Below are positions 21,986 to 31,186 of a stretch of DNA of 50,984 nucleotides, piece by piece. The translations under genes were made by a program, and so were the position numbers. Position 1 is the stretch's first letter. Each line of letters opens with the position of its first letter. The stretch is from contig NZ_ANMO01000085.1 of NCBI RefSeq assembly GCF_000338295.1, positions 1 to 50,984 of the forward strand, given 5' to 3'. The notes under the pieces are model-generated. The model was not told where the DNA came from. It ran no database searches and was given only the letters and a program-made list of their open reading frames with translations. The stretch comes from Rhodopirellula europaea 6C (lineage in GTDB: Bacteria > Planctomycetota > Planctomycetia > Pirellulales > Pirellulaceae).

Positions 21986-22108
21986 ATCCAACGCCCAAGC
22001 TGAAGAGCATCGAGACTCTTCTTTAGCTCCCAAACCGTTTTCAAACTTCGCCACTGACCGAGTGCAGTTCGATATTGCCGGTCCCCTTTTCTTCAAAGAG
22101 AACAAATC

Positions 22109-24583
22109 ATGACGAACCAAAACCAAAACCAAAAATCCATCTCCAAGACTCCGCCTGTCGCCGGCCTGCCCAGCGACGACGCACTCAGAGAACTCGCCAA
22201 AACCTACCTGAACAAACAATACCAGCACTTCCCCGAATACCATTCACTCGGACTCCTGCTGGACCGCACCGAAGCGTCCCACGAGAAGATGGCTAAGCAG
22301 TTCAGTAAAACCTACCGCTCGGGCAGCGTGCATTCATTTACGCCAACTTCGCAGGTTCCCGAGAACATGACGGTGGCCGCGTGCTACGTGCGTTACAGCG
22401 ATGCCAACTCGAACACTCGCTCGCTCGACCAACAACTCACCAACGTACTCGAAACAGCCAGACGCTCCGATGCCTTCATCCCCTGGGAACACGTCTTTGC
22501 TGATGCCGCGATCTCCGCGACGACGACTGCTCGTCCCGGATATCAATTGCTGCGGAACATGGTTGAATCGACGGAAACCATTCCCGTGGTCATCTTCGTC
22601 GATCAACTTGATCGACTGCATCGCGATCTAGTAGAAGCAAATCAGTTCAGGAGGATCCTCGAGTCGCGGCATCGCCGACTGATGACAGCGGACGGCTACG
22701 ACTCCACGAACGGGTTTGCAAAAGTTGCCCACGCGTTTTCGTCGCTGGAGGGCGAGATGTACATCGACCAACTTAAAGTGAAAGTCGATCGCGGTATGAC
22801 CGACGCGTTCAAAAACGGAAAGCACGTCTCCGCACCACCAACGGGATACAAACTCGTCGAATGCAAGGACGCCGAGGGCAACGTTATCATCAATTCCAAT
22901 AGCAGAGTGGAGAGAAAAGTTGTCATCGACGACGAAGCCGCTGAGGTTATACGGAGAATCTTCAAAATGTACGCCGAAGAGAAGCTCAGCCCGGCGAAGA
23001 TTGCGAAGGTACTCGACGGCGAGTCCGCGCTCGAAGGCTCCAGATGGGGCCAATCTAGCGTGACACAAATGCTCAAGAATGAAAAATACATTGGACGCTG
23101 GACTTGGAAAAAAACCACGCGTGTCCAGGATCCTGTCACAGGGAAACAGCGTTCGGTGCCCGTTCCTGAGGAAGAGCGATTGGTAGTCGAATTCCCAGAG
23201 CGCCGAATCGTCCCGCAAGAACTTTGGGAGGCGGCAGTTTCCCGAATGGCGGAGGTATCTCGAGACACCAATCCGCCCAAAGGCCAACGAAAAACATCGC
23301 GGCAAGAAGCCTATCCAACGATGCTCTTCGATCTTTGGTGCGAGAAGTGCGATGCTCCGTTGCGGCGTTTTCGGTCCGTCGGGGACTATGTCCAAATGAG
23401 CTGCCCTCATGGGAAGGACGGCTTGCGGGGCTGCGACCTCAAGTCGTCCAAATCTCTCCGCATCATCGAAGAGTGTCTACTGACGCCCATCAAGCAACAA
23501 CTCTTTGCCGACGGCTATGCCGAGCGACTCTGTAGCGAAGCCAACAAGTTCCTGGCGGAAGAGGCCTCCAAACCACCTGTCGACACGAAGAAGATCGAGC
23601 GGAAGGTCGCGTCCCTTACGGCGAAGTTGAAACGAAACGGACAGCGTCTCTCTAGCCTCGATGAGGGTGTGGCAGCCGACAGCCTGTTCGAGAGTATTCA
23701 GATTGATCAAAACGCTCTGACTGATCTGAGGGCAAAACTCGCACTCACGGCGAAAGCGAACTTCCGCCCCGAGCCGCTCGACGCCGAAACGATCCAAGAG
23801 TTTCTCGCAAACTTGCGTGAACTGCTGCACGACGACATCGTCAAAGCTCATGGCGTCCTTTCGAAGATGGTCGGTCAGGTACGCGTATCACTCGGTGAGA
23901 AACAAGGGCGAACTCACACGTGGCGAGCAAAGCTCAATCTAAACTCAATCCCGGCGCTGGTCGAAATTGGAAAGCAAAGGGATTGTCCAACCACACACTC
24001 ACTGGAGTTCCTTCAAGTGTGTAGTTGGACAACGGACGATCAGCAGCGAGTGACGATCGTTGACATCCCCAATTATCAGCGAATTGCGGCAGCTGCGATC
24101 AAAATGTATCGTGCAGGGTCGCCGGTCAATCGCATTGCCGTGGCTCTGAAGAGCGATCCATCGACCGTCAAAAAAGCAATCGAGTGGGCGGAAAACAACG
24201 ACACGGGCTTCATTCCACCCGCCGACTTCAGCGTCCGTCGGAAGCTTGCGAACAACAAAACGGCAAAGATCGGCCCCGAAGTCGTACGGCTGCGAAACCA
24301 AGGCCTCAGGTTCGAGGAGATCGCCGAAAAGCTCGGTACAACGGGAGGCACCGCCTCACGAGCCTACAAACAATTCCATTCCGAGAAGAACATCGCAGCT
24401 GTTGAGAAGGGAGAGCTTCTCGACACCGGAAAAAACAAACGAAAGATTTCGCCTGATCAGGTGAACCTGATCAGGACGATGCTCGCCGACAAAGGCCATA
24501 GTCAGAGAGCGATTGCCAAGGCGGTCGGCGTCTCGCCGTCCACCGTGCGTGATGAAATCAAACGCATGGCGACTTCGATGTGA
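22109..24583 (+). CDS. Large serine recombinase with N-terminal extension and C-terminal HTH segments
   Basis: 824 residues. An unusual 90-residue N-terminal extension precedes the catalytic domain, whose nucleophile is Ser97 in CYVRYSDANSN, with VDQLDRLHRD as the D-x-x-R loop. The recombinase domain (about 270-400) contains EVIRRIFKMYAEEKLSPAKIAKVL and SVTQMLKNEKYIGRWTW. A zinc ribbon follows near 410-445 (CEKC...SCPHG...GC). Then comes a coiled-coil stretch (about 490-560), and from about 650 to the end there are at least three HTH-like segments (SPVNRIAVALKSDPSTVKKA, RFEEIAEKLGTTGGTASRAY, QRAIAKAVGVSPSTVRDE). Large serine integrases normally start near the catalytic domain and end soon after the coiled coil, so both ends are atypical. 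It shares its extension with the two broken copies upstream. Confidence 0.88.
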   Translation: MTNQNQNQKSISKTPPVAGLPSDDALRELAKTYLNKQYQHFPEYHSLGLLLDRTEASHEKMAKQFSKTYRSGSVHSFTPTSQVPENMTVAACYVRYSDANSNTRSLDQQLTNVLETARRSDAFIPWEHVFADAAISATTTARPGYQLLRNMVESTETIPVVIFVDQLDRLHRDLVEANQFRRILESRHRRLMTADGYDSTNGFAKVAHAFSSLEGEMYIDQLKVKVDRGMTDAFKNGKHVSAPPTGYKLVECKDAEGNVIINSNSRVERKVVIDDEAAEVIRRIFKMYAEEKLSPAKIAKVLDGESALEGSRWGQSSVTQMLKNEKYIGRWTWKKTTRVQDPVTGKQRSVPVPEEERLVVEFPERRIVPQELWEAAVSRMAEVSRDTNPPKGQRKTSRQEAYPTMLFDLWCEKCDAPLRRFRSVGDYVQMSCPHGKDGLRGCDLKSSKSLRIIEECLLTPIKQQLFADGYAERLCSEANKFLAEEASKPPVDTKKIERKVASLTAKLKRNGQRLSSLDEGVAADSLFESIQIDQNALTDLRAKLALTAKANFRPEPLDAETIQEFLANLRELLHDDIVKAHGVLSKMVGQVRVSLGEKQGRTHTWRAKLNLNSIPALVEIGKQRDCPTTHSLEFLQVCSWTTDDQQRVTIVDIPNYQRIAAAAIKMYRAGSPVNRIAVALKSDPSTVKKAIEWAENNDTGFIPPADFSVRRKLANNKTAKIGPEVVRLRNQGLRFEEIAEKLGTTGGTASRAYKQFHSEKNIAAVEKGELLDTGKNKRKISPDQVNLIRTMLADKGHSQRAIAKAVGVSPSTVRDEIKRMATSM

Positions 24584-24878
24584 TCAACTTTTTTAGCCCA
24601 CAGCCGGCCGAATGGCCGCGCTGAAGTGCCTAGGGGACGAGTGGTTGAGTTCTGTCGCTTCGCTCAAGCCTCGTCGCTCGACGATTCCGATGGCTTGCTC
24701 GAAGGCGGCGGCATGTTCCGGCGGCACCTGACGTACAAAAGCCTTGACGATGTCGATGCAGAGATCGTGAAGCGATTTTGCAAAGCCGCCATCAAGCGGT
24801 GAGATGATCGAAAGGTTTGGTTTGCTTCGTTGGTATAGTTCGGTTCCCGCCCCGATCCTCTCGCCGTGATCACCAAGC
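24584..24878. other. Spacer with possible gene remnants on both strands
   Basis: About 295 bases between the recombinase and the CIA30 gene. A minus-strand frame reads IVKAFVRQVPPEHAAAFEQA and could be the tail of a lost gene; the plus strand reads LTYKSLDDVDAEIVKRFCKA up to a stop at about 24803. Neither has a clear start or a sure family, so no gene is called. Confidence 0.35.
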
Positions 24879-25460
24879 ATGAAACCGCTCTTTCGATTTG
24901 CCGCCGTACTCTTGTTCGCTGTCCTCACTGTACCGGCCGCGGAAGCACAGACCATAACCAGCCTCTTCGAGTTCGCCCAATCCAGTGAAGCGGCCAAGTG
25001 GCAGATCGTCAACGACGGCGTCATGGGCGGCCGATCAAGCAGCCAAGCGTCGATCGTCAAATTGGACACTGGGGAAGACGCGATGCGGTTCGCCGGCAAC
25101 CTGTCGCTCGAAAACAACGGTGGGTTCGCATCAGTACGCTCGCGGCCCAGCGGTTCACTCGGTCTCGATTCCGGCGAAACGATAGTTTTACGCGTCAAAG
25201 GCGACGGACGTCGGTACACGTTCAATCTCTACACCCCCGATCGCCGCACCGCTTTCTCGTACCAGATGCAATTTGCCACGACCGCCGGCCAATGGACGGA
25301 AGTCAAACTGCCCGTCGACCGGTTCGTCGCTCACTCCTTCGGCCGACGCATGCCCAACATGAAGCTAACGCCTAGCCAAGTGCAATCCATCGGCATTTTG
25401 CTCGGAGACAAGAAACCGGGACCGTTCGAGATCTTGATTGACTCGATCACGGTTCAGTGA
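24879..25460 (+). CDS. Secreted CIA30-family protein
   Basis: 193 residues with a signal peptide (1-24, ending AEAQ). The mature part is a single galactose-binding-like beta sandwich of the CIA30 (complex I intermediate-associated protein 30) family: WQIVNDGVMGGRSSS near the start, GGFASVRSRP in the middle and VQSIGILLGDKKPGPFEILIDSI at the end are its hallmarks. Bacterial secreted members have no settled function; binding of a small ligand or sugar is possible. The acetyltransferase pseudogene begins one base after its stop codon, so they may once have been cotranscribed. Confidence 0.85.
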   Translation: MKPLFRFAAVLLFAVLTVPAAEAQTITSLFEFAQSSEAAKWQIVNDGVMGGRSSSQASIVKLDTGEDAMRFAGNLSLENNGGFASVRSRPSGSLGLDSGETIVLRVKGDGRRYTFNLYTPDRRTAFSYQMQFATTAGQWTEVKLPVDRFVAHSFGRRMPNMKLTPSQVQSIGILLGDKKPGPFEILIDSITVQ

Positions 25461-25461
25461 G

Positions 25462-25990
25462 ATGGGTGAGAAGCAAAAGATGCTCACCGGCGAACCTTAC
25501 GGCCCGGCTGATCCAGAACTGACGGCCGATCGCCTGCACACGCGGAAGCTAATCCACACGCTGAACCACGCCGAACCGGGCGACGCCGAACGCATGAGAA
25601 ACGTTTGCCGCGAACTGTTTGGCTTGAATCGTCTTCTAGATGGGATTACGGAACCAATATCTTTCTCGGCGAGAAGGTGTACATCAACTTCGATTGCGTG
25701 ATTCTGGACGTGTGCGAAGTTCGGATCGAGAGCCTTGTGTTTGTTGCACCTGGCGTGCACATCTATACCGCCACGCATCCGCTGGACGCTGGCCTGCGCC
25801 GGACTCAAGAGTTCGGTAAGGCCGTCACGATCGGAGACGATGTGTGGATCGGCGGCAAGGCAATCATTTGTCCTGGATAACCATCGGCGACCGGAGCGTC
25901 ATTGGTGCCGGCAGTGTGGTCACCAAGCACGTGCCGACTGATGTCGTCGTCGCGGGCAATCCTGCCAGGATCATTCGCAAGCTCGTCTAG
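25462..25990 (+). pseudogene. Maltose O-acetyltransferase-like pseudogene (two frame breaks)
   Basis: The first part reads MLTGEPYGPADPELTADR, the typical opening of maltose/galactoside O-acetyltransferases (left-handed beta-helix). After CRELFGLN (about 25630) the family sequence resumes in another frame as WDYGTNIFLGEKVYINFDC, so bases are missing there. That frame runs through APGVHIYTATHPL and [16 protein letters not shown] and then hits a stop at 25878; adding one base after the Gly codon restores [19 protein letters not shown] to the natural end at 25990. The enzyme would transfer acetyl from acetyl-CoA to sugars. With two breaks it is almost certainly inactive, unless these are sequencing errors. 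Confidence 0.85.
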
Positions 25991-26098
25991 CTCCGAACAA
26001 GTCAAAAGCAACGTTTCCTATTTTTGATGAGGCAAATCGGCCGCGGATTCCGCCTGTATATTCATGGCGACCAACTTTGACCCCTGTGCGAGAATAAG

Positions 26099-29000
26099 AT
26101 GACTCCATCCGAACTTGATCTTCTTCTGGAAAAAGCTCTTTCGATGGACTCAGGGCAACGCGACGAACTAGTCAAATCGCTCCAGCCGGAAATCGCTCGC
26201 CGTCTGTCAGAACTTGTAGCAGCGTCGGAATCGCTTCGCGAGCGTCCGTTCCTGGCCAAACCAATTGCCGGTCAGGACATTGATGCAACGCTCGGCAGTG
26301 GACAGCTCGCCGAAGAATCAGCTTCTCTCTCTGGTGAATCGCTCCCATCGGGCGGTCAAGACAAACTCAATGACGAGAAGACCCTAGGTGCGGCTTCGAG
26401 TCAAACACAATTTTCCAATCTCTCTGGTCAGCAGCTTTCTCAAAGCCAAATTGGTCCTTACCACATCCTGAAACCGATTGGCGAAGGGGGGATGGGAACG
26501 GTCTTCCTCGCCGAGCAGCGCGAGCCCATTCGTCGCCGAGTGGCACTCAAGGTGATCAAGACCGAAACGCCAACTGCCGCCGTCGTCGCAAGATTTGAGG
26601 CGGAGCGGCAGGCGTTGGCGTTGATGGATCACCAAAGCATCGCTCGCGTGCTTGATGCGGGTACGACTCAAACGGGTAACCCCTATTTCGTGATGGAATT
26701 GGTCGATGGTAAGCCGATCACCGATTTCTGTGATGCGAACAAACTCTCCCCTGACGAACGGCTCAATCTATTCGCTCAGGTCTGTCGCGCGGTCCAGCAT
26801 GCCCACCAAAAAGGAATCATTCATCGCGATTTGAAACCATCCAATGTGTTGGTAGCACGTCAAGACGATCATTCAATCGTCAAGGTCATCGACTTTGGTT
26901 TGGCCAAAGCTGTGGGAAACCAAATGCACTTGGCGGGCGAACGAATGCTCACCCAGTTCGGCCAAATTGTTGGCACGCTTGCCTACATGAGCCCCGAGCA
27001 GGCGAGATTGAATGCGAACGACATTGACACACAGACCGACGTTTATTCGTTAGGCGTCATCTTTTATGAACTCATGACCGGATCGACACCGGTGACTCGG
27101 GAGCGGATGCGTGCCGAAGCGTTTGATCGCGTACTGCAGTCCATTCGCGAAGAAGAAGCCCCGAAACCAAGCATCCGACTGAGCGAGTCGGGCGAGGCGA
27201 TCGCTGGAATCTCCATGCTCCGACGTACCAACCCCAAGCGTTTGGGAATGATTCTTCGCGGCGAGCTAGATTGGATCGCCGTGAAAGCTCTGGAAAAAGA
27301 GCGGTCGCGTCGGTACGCCACCGCGGCGTCACTGGCCGATGATGTCGAGCGATACTTGCGCGGTGAGGCGATCGAGGCCAGGCCACCGAGCGTGGCCTAC
27401 CGAACCAGGAAGTTTCTACGAAAGAACTTTTTGGTCGCTGCAAGCTTGCTCGCGGTTCTGAGTACTTTGACGGTTGGGATCGTGGGGGTGAGTTGGTTTG
27501 CTTATTCGGCAAATCAAGCGGCGAAATCTGAACGCGAACAACAGCGGATTGTTACGGAAAAATCCCGCGAACTGGAGGCTACACTTCAGTTAGCCGACGC
27601 AAACTTAGCGCGGTCGCAATTCTATCTCGCAAATGCCCGACTGAATGAAAACCGAACCGAATTGGCTTTGGACACGCTTGAGAAGGTCCCGCCTCGACAT
27701 CGCAAGATCGAATGGCACTTTGCAAAACAGAAATGTACAGGGGGATTTTGCACACTTTCCGATAGCGAGTACGCGATCAACGCTGTTGCGATCAGTCCCG
27801 ACGGAAATCGAGTTGCATCGGGTGGCGAAGACGCGACCATTCGTATTCGCGATACATCAAACGGAAATTTGGTGAAAACTCTCAGCCAGCATCGACACCG
27901 TATTGAAGACCTCGTCTATTCGCATGACGGAACCATGCTTGCTTCCGCCAGCTTTGACGGCACCATCAAACTTTGGAACGCCGAAACTTTTGAACTGGTC
28001 AAAACCTACAGCGACCACGGATCGCCGGTAAATTCCGTCGCGTTCAGTCCGGATGGTACCCGAGTCGCATCTGGTTCCGATCAAGAGCTTGATCGAGATG
28101 CCAGACGCCGTGGTGAAGTGAAAATATCGACGGAAGGAACCGTCAAAGTTTGGGACATCGAGACTGGGGAGACAATTCGTTCATGGACTGACCACAGCAA
28201 CCATGTCCACGATGTAGCATTCAGCCCAGACGGAACCAAGCTAGTGTCGTCGGGAATGGAGGTGATTGTTTGGGATTTAGAAAACGGAAAGAAACTGAAA
28301 ACGCTCGAAGGTCACGAATTTCATGTTACCAGTGTGTTGTATTCCCCCGACGGCAAACGCCTTTTGTCTGCGGGGGATCGAGGAAGAACTGCAATCATCT
28401 GGGATGTCCAATCAGGCAGCCGACAACATACTCTTCGCGGCCACAATGAATTTCTGACCGGGGCAATATTCAGCCCAGATGGCATGAGTGCTGCGACGGC
28501 TAGCGCAGACCACACGATCAAGATTTGGGATAGCCAAACGGGAAAGCTCGTCCGAACACTCAAAGGACATCAGGGCTGGGTAAGAGACATCGCGTACTTT
28601 AGTGACGGAAAGACATTGGTGTCCGCAAGTCGCGATAGAACGCTCAAGTTTTGGGATCTTTCGGTGACCGACGAAGAGGCATCGTTCTCATTTGACGGGC
28701 CAGTCAATGACTTGGCTTGGTGCGATCATTCTCAACGGCTTGCGGTTGCTGGTCCAGGCACGTCGATTCAAATCCGCAACCTGAAGAGTCGCAAGCCGAT
28801 CAGAACGATCGCGACGGACCACAACCGAGAAGTAAATTGCGTGGACATCAGTAGCGATGGACAAAGGTTGGTTTCAGGAGGTTGGGACGCGACCGCGTGC
28901 CTATGGGACACAGAAACAGGCGATTTGTTATTGGAACTCGATACAAAGACAGATTCCTCGATCTCCGATGTCGCTTTCACCGCCGATGGAAAACACATTG

Positions 29001-29620
29001 CAACGACCGGGGACTCGGTTAATATTTGGAACGCGGAAACCGGTAAACACGAACTCGCGTTTGCGGAGCATAGCGACCATGTGTTTGCCGTGTCATTTAG
29101 TGATGACGGAAGATGGGTCGCCACCGGAGGGGCAAAAGATAAAACAGCCATGGTTTGGGATCGAGAAACCGGTGAGGTCAAGCTGAAGCTGCCCGATCAT
29201 CGGTTCTGGGTTTATGACCTTTGCTTCACGCCAAACAACGAAGAGCTTGCAACCGTCGCTTCAGGTACCGTGACCATTTGGCGGTTGAGCGACGGCCAGA
29301 TACAACGTCAATTCAAGCACGATGGGGTTCGGCGTGTCGCATTCCTCGACGTCTCGCGAATGCTGACCGCAAACGACTCTGCCGGCGAAAGCACGATCAA
29401 GATATGGGATGTCCAAACCGGCGAAGAACTGCTTTCGATGGATGGGCACCAGAATCGAATCGAAGCAATCAAAGTGGTTGCCGTGGAAGGTCAGGCCAAC
29501 TACTTCCTGAGCGGAGGCTACGACCAAACCATAAAAGTGTGGAGGCCGATTGTCGCTTCAAAGAACAAACTGATACGTCGAAAGTTAGCAACCGTCCAGA
29601 CGCCTCGACTAACCGACTGA
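26099..29620 (+). CDS. Ser/Thr protein kinase with C-terminal WD40 propellers
   Basis: 1173 residues. Residues about 120-420 are a Hanks-type kinase: glycine loop IGEGGMGTVF, Lys151 in VALKVIK, HRDLKPSN with Asp244, DFG at 265 and the APE-region equivalent MSPEQ. One membrane helix lies at about 445-468, then a short coiled coil (about 475-510). From about 560 to 1165 there are roughly fourteen WD40 repeats (patterns such as VNSVAFSPDGTRVASGS and TIKIWD), enough for two seven-bladed propellers, presumably outside the cytoplasm. This design is frequent in planctomycetes, often next to ECF sigma genes. Here the sigma gene is convergent and the 3' ends overlap by 12 bases. The signal sensed is unknown. 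Confidence 0.93.
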   Translation: MTPSELDLLLEKALSMDSGQRDELVKSLQPEIARRLSELVAASESLRERPFLAKPIAGQDIDATLGSGQLAEESASLSGESLPSGGQDKLNDEKTLGAASSQTQFSNLSGQQLSQSQIGPYHILKPIGEGGMGTVFLAEQREPIRRRVALKVIKTETPTAAVVARFEAERQALALMDHQSIARVLDAGTTQTGNPYFVMELVDGKPITDFCDANKLSPDERLNLFAQVCRAVQHAHQKGIIHRDLKPSNVLVARQDDHSIVKVIDFGLAKAVGNQMHLAGERMLTQFGQIVGTLAYMSPEQARLNANDIDTQTDVYSLGVIFYELMTGSTPVTRERMRAEAFDRVLQSIREEEAPKPSIRLSESGEAIAGISMLRRTNPKRLGMILRGELDWIAVKALEKERSRRYATAASLADDVERYLRGEAIEARPPSVAYRTRKFLRKNFLVAASLLAVLSTLTVGIVGVSWFAYSANQAAKSEREQQRIVTEKSRELEATLQLADANLARSQFYLANARLNENRTELALDTLEKVPPRHRKIEWHFAKQKCTGGFCTLSDSEYAINAVAISPDGNRVASGGEDATIRIRDTSNGNLVKTLSQHRHRIEDLVYSHDGTMLASASFDGTIKLWNAETFELVKTYSDHGSPVNSVAFSPDGTRVASGSDQELDRDARRRGEVKISTEGTVKVWDIETGETIRSWTDHSNHVHDVAFSPDGTKLVSSGMEVIVWDLENGKKLKTLEGHEFHVTSVLYSPDGKRLLSAGDRGRTAIIWDVQSGSRQHTLRGHNEFLTGAIFSPDGMSAATASADHTIKIWDSQTGKLVRTLKGHQGWVRDIAYFSDGKTLVSASRDRTLKFWDLSVTDEEASFSFDGPVNDLAWCDHSQRLAVAGPGTSIQIRNLKSRKPIRTIATDHNREVNCVDISSDGQRLVSGGWDATACLWDTETGDLLLELDTKTDSSISDVAFTADGKHIATTGDSVNIWNAETGKHELAFAEHSDHVFAVSFSDDGRWVATGGAKDKTAMVWDRETGEVKLKLPDHRFWVYDLCFTPNNEELATVASGTVTIWRLSDGQIQRQFKHDGVRRVAFLDVSRMLTANDSAGESTIKIWDVQTGEELLSMDGHQNRIEAIKVVAVEGQANYFLSGGYDQTIKVWRPIVASKNKLIRRKLATVQTPRLTD

Positions 29621-30301
29621 TTCGCCGCCCTTGCGTGCCTTGCGAATGATCGCGTGAAGCTTGATTCGCGCCAATCGCCAGTCTCGCTCGACCGTCGCCG
29701 GTGATACCCCAAGCATCTGTGCCGTTTCCTGAATACTCGCTCCGCTGAAAAACCGATGCTCAACCACCTCGCGTTGTCGAGGTGATTCTTCATTCAGTTG
29801 GTTCAGTGCTTCATGAAGGTCTTCAAACTCACAACCATTTTCGCTCACGAACCCTTCGAGCAAGGTATCCCAAGGCTCACGTTTTCGATCTCCGCCGCGT
29901 TTGCTTGAATCGCGTTTGCGAGCATGATCGACCAACACTTGCCGCATGGCGCGGTTGGCCGATGAGTAAAGGTGTCGCCGGTTTTCAGCGGATTCGATCG
30001 CGTTCTCGCGAAGCAATTTCAAAACGACTTCATTGACAACCCCGCTCAACCCGAGCGTATGTCCGTTCCGTTCGTTCTGCATCACCGAAACGCCACAACG
30101 CCTTAGCTCGCCTACCAGGACGCTGAAAAGATCTTCCCTCGCATTTGGGACATTCGCTCGAGCCAAATCCAGCAGATAAGTCACTGAGTTTTCAGACGAG
30201 TCGGAACGAGTGAGGCGTGATTGGTTCAAAGGACGGCCAATGAAAAGTGTAATTCTGATGCCATTTGCGCGGCTCGATTCTTCGCGATCCGTCAATTGCA
30301 T
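29609..30301 (-). CDS. Planctomycete-type ECF sigma factor
   Basis: About 230 residues from the ATG at 30301; a longer frame starts at 30355 but would overlap the CoA-binding pseudogene. Region 2 resembles VNEVVLKLLRENAIESAENRRHLYSSANRAMRQVLVDHARKR, and region 4 contains SPRQREVVEHRFFSGASIQETAQMLGVSPATVERDWRLAR, a clear sigma-70 region-4 HTH. This subgroup is common in planctomycetes and is usually encoded beside a Ser/Thr kinase that phosphorylates or otherwise controls it. Here the partner is likely the WD40 kinase gene, which is convergent with a 12-base tail overlap, so the two transcripts would be antisense at their ends. The exact start is uncertain. Confidence 0.85.
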   Translation of the reverse strand: MQLTDREESSRANGIRITLFIGRPLNQSRLTRSDSSENSVTYLLDLARANVPNAREDLFSVLVGELRRCGVSVMQNERNGHTLGLSGVVNEVVLKLLRENAIESAENRRHLYSSANRAMRQVLVDHARKRDSSKRGGDRKREPWDTLLEGFVSENGCEFEDLHEALNQLNEESPRQREVVEHRFFSGASIQETAQMLGVSPATVERDWRLARIKLHAIIRKARKGGESVG

Positions 30302-30311
30302 CGTAAGCAAC

Positions 30312-30699
30312 TCATGGTCGAGCAAGCAAAACCAAAATGCAACTTCCGTCGTCAATGACGTTGATGACGGCCTCGCGTGCAGATTCGCTGGCCTGTTCGT
30401 CTTCCGCGCCCGGCTGCATTCAGATGTGCTTTACTCCGGCCGCGATCGCGTCGGCGACGACTTGGCGAGTGACCTCGGGTGGCGTGATGATCGACAGCGA
30501 TTTGGGAACGACGGGTGGGTCAGCGATCTTCAGGTACGCCTTGTGCCCGTCAATCTCTTCGGTGATGGGGTTGAGTGGATAGGTTTTGCGGTCGGCGGGG
30601 AGCAATGCTTTGAAGACCTTGTAACCATACTTGTGCGTACGAGCCGATGCGCCGGCGACGGCGTAGGTTTGCAGCAAGAAGGGATTCGATTTCGTTCAT
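30312..30699 (-). pseudogene. CoA-binding (YccU-like) protein pseudogene
   Basis: The minus strand encodes a CoA-binding/Rossmann-like protein: MNEIESLL, then AVAGASARTHKYGYKVFKALL, YPLNPITEEIDGHKAY, PKSLSIITPPEVTRQVV and, at the end, QPGAEDEQASESA...VIDDGSCILVLLARP. Two lesions break it. One is a frameshift near 30678 just after the first eight codons. The other is a TGA at 30420-30422 in KHI*MQPGAED, where the family has Trp, so a single TGG to TGA change explains it. The remains are only lightly decayed, so inactivation is probably recent. Its left end overlaps the longest possible frame of the ECF sigma gene. Confidence 0.85.
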
Positions 30700-31013
30700 G
30701 CGGTCGAGTACTTTTGCAGAAGCGTGCGGTTCTGTAGTTGAGGGCGGAGACCTCGCAGAGAAACACTTTCGCGAAAAAACGATTTCGTGCGAACCCTGCT
30801 GACGCCAACGCGTCTATCTCTCCGAACGCACAAGTCACATTCATAGACGAGCGAGTAACGAGCTTTCTGATGTTAACGAATATTCAATCCAGTCGACTCG
30901 AACAGATACACGAAGGCAATCTCTTCGGCGGGCAACCGTTGAATACAGATAATGCCCCGGCGTATCCGCGTCTGATGTGACACTCGCTTTTATTAGCGAA
31001 CGACTTCTTCATG
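30700..31013. other. Gene-free leader before the tRNA array
   Basis: About 310 bases between the CoA-binding pseudogene and the terminator-like hairpin. No protein or RNA gene was recognised. It may carry the promoter of the tRNA array, but no promoter boxes could be assigned. Confidence 0.4.
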
Positions 31014-31048
31014 AAGGCTCGGTGTCACACAGGCATCGAGCCTTTTTT
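31014..31048 (+). terminator. Rho-independent terminator-like hairpin upstream of the tRNA array
   Basis: AAGGCTCG (31014-31021) pairs with CGAGCCTT (31037-31044) around a 15-base loop, and the T-run TTTTTT extends to 31048. On the plus strand this fits an intrinsic terminator. It would insulate the array from upstream transcription, or mark the end of an untranslated RNA whose start was not found. Confidence 0.55.
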
Positions 31049-31091
31049 CGTGTCCGCATCGAACGGGCAACTCCAATAGCGAACCCAACAT

Positions 31092-31163
31092 GGGCTGGTA
31101 GCTGAGACGGTCTAGCGGCGGTCTGAAGAACCGCAGACGAGGATTCGAGCGCCTCCCGGCCCA
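31092..31163 (+). tRNA. tRNA-Phe(GAA)
   Basis: Acceptor GGGCTGG pairs with CCGGCCC over seven pairs (one G-T). Anticodon stem GCGGT/ACCGC with loop CTGAAGA gives GAA. The D-stem has only three pairs (GCT/AGC). The T-arm has TTCGAGC as loop with four good pairs and one A-G mismatch. Discriminator A. No CCA. Confidence 0.85.
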
Positions 31164-31186
31164 CTGACAAGGAAGATATTCGCCGA

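Noticed and set aside
24593-25225. 210-codon minus-strand frame across the CIA30 start
   Set aside because: Most of it is antisense to the CIA30 gene. Only its last 80 codons could be a remnant of something real, which is noted in the spacer entry.
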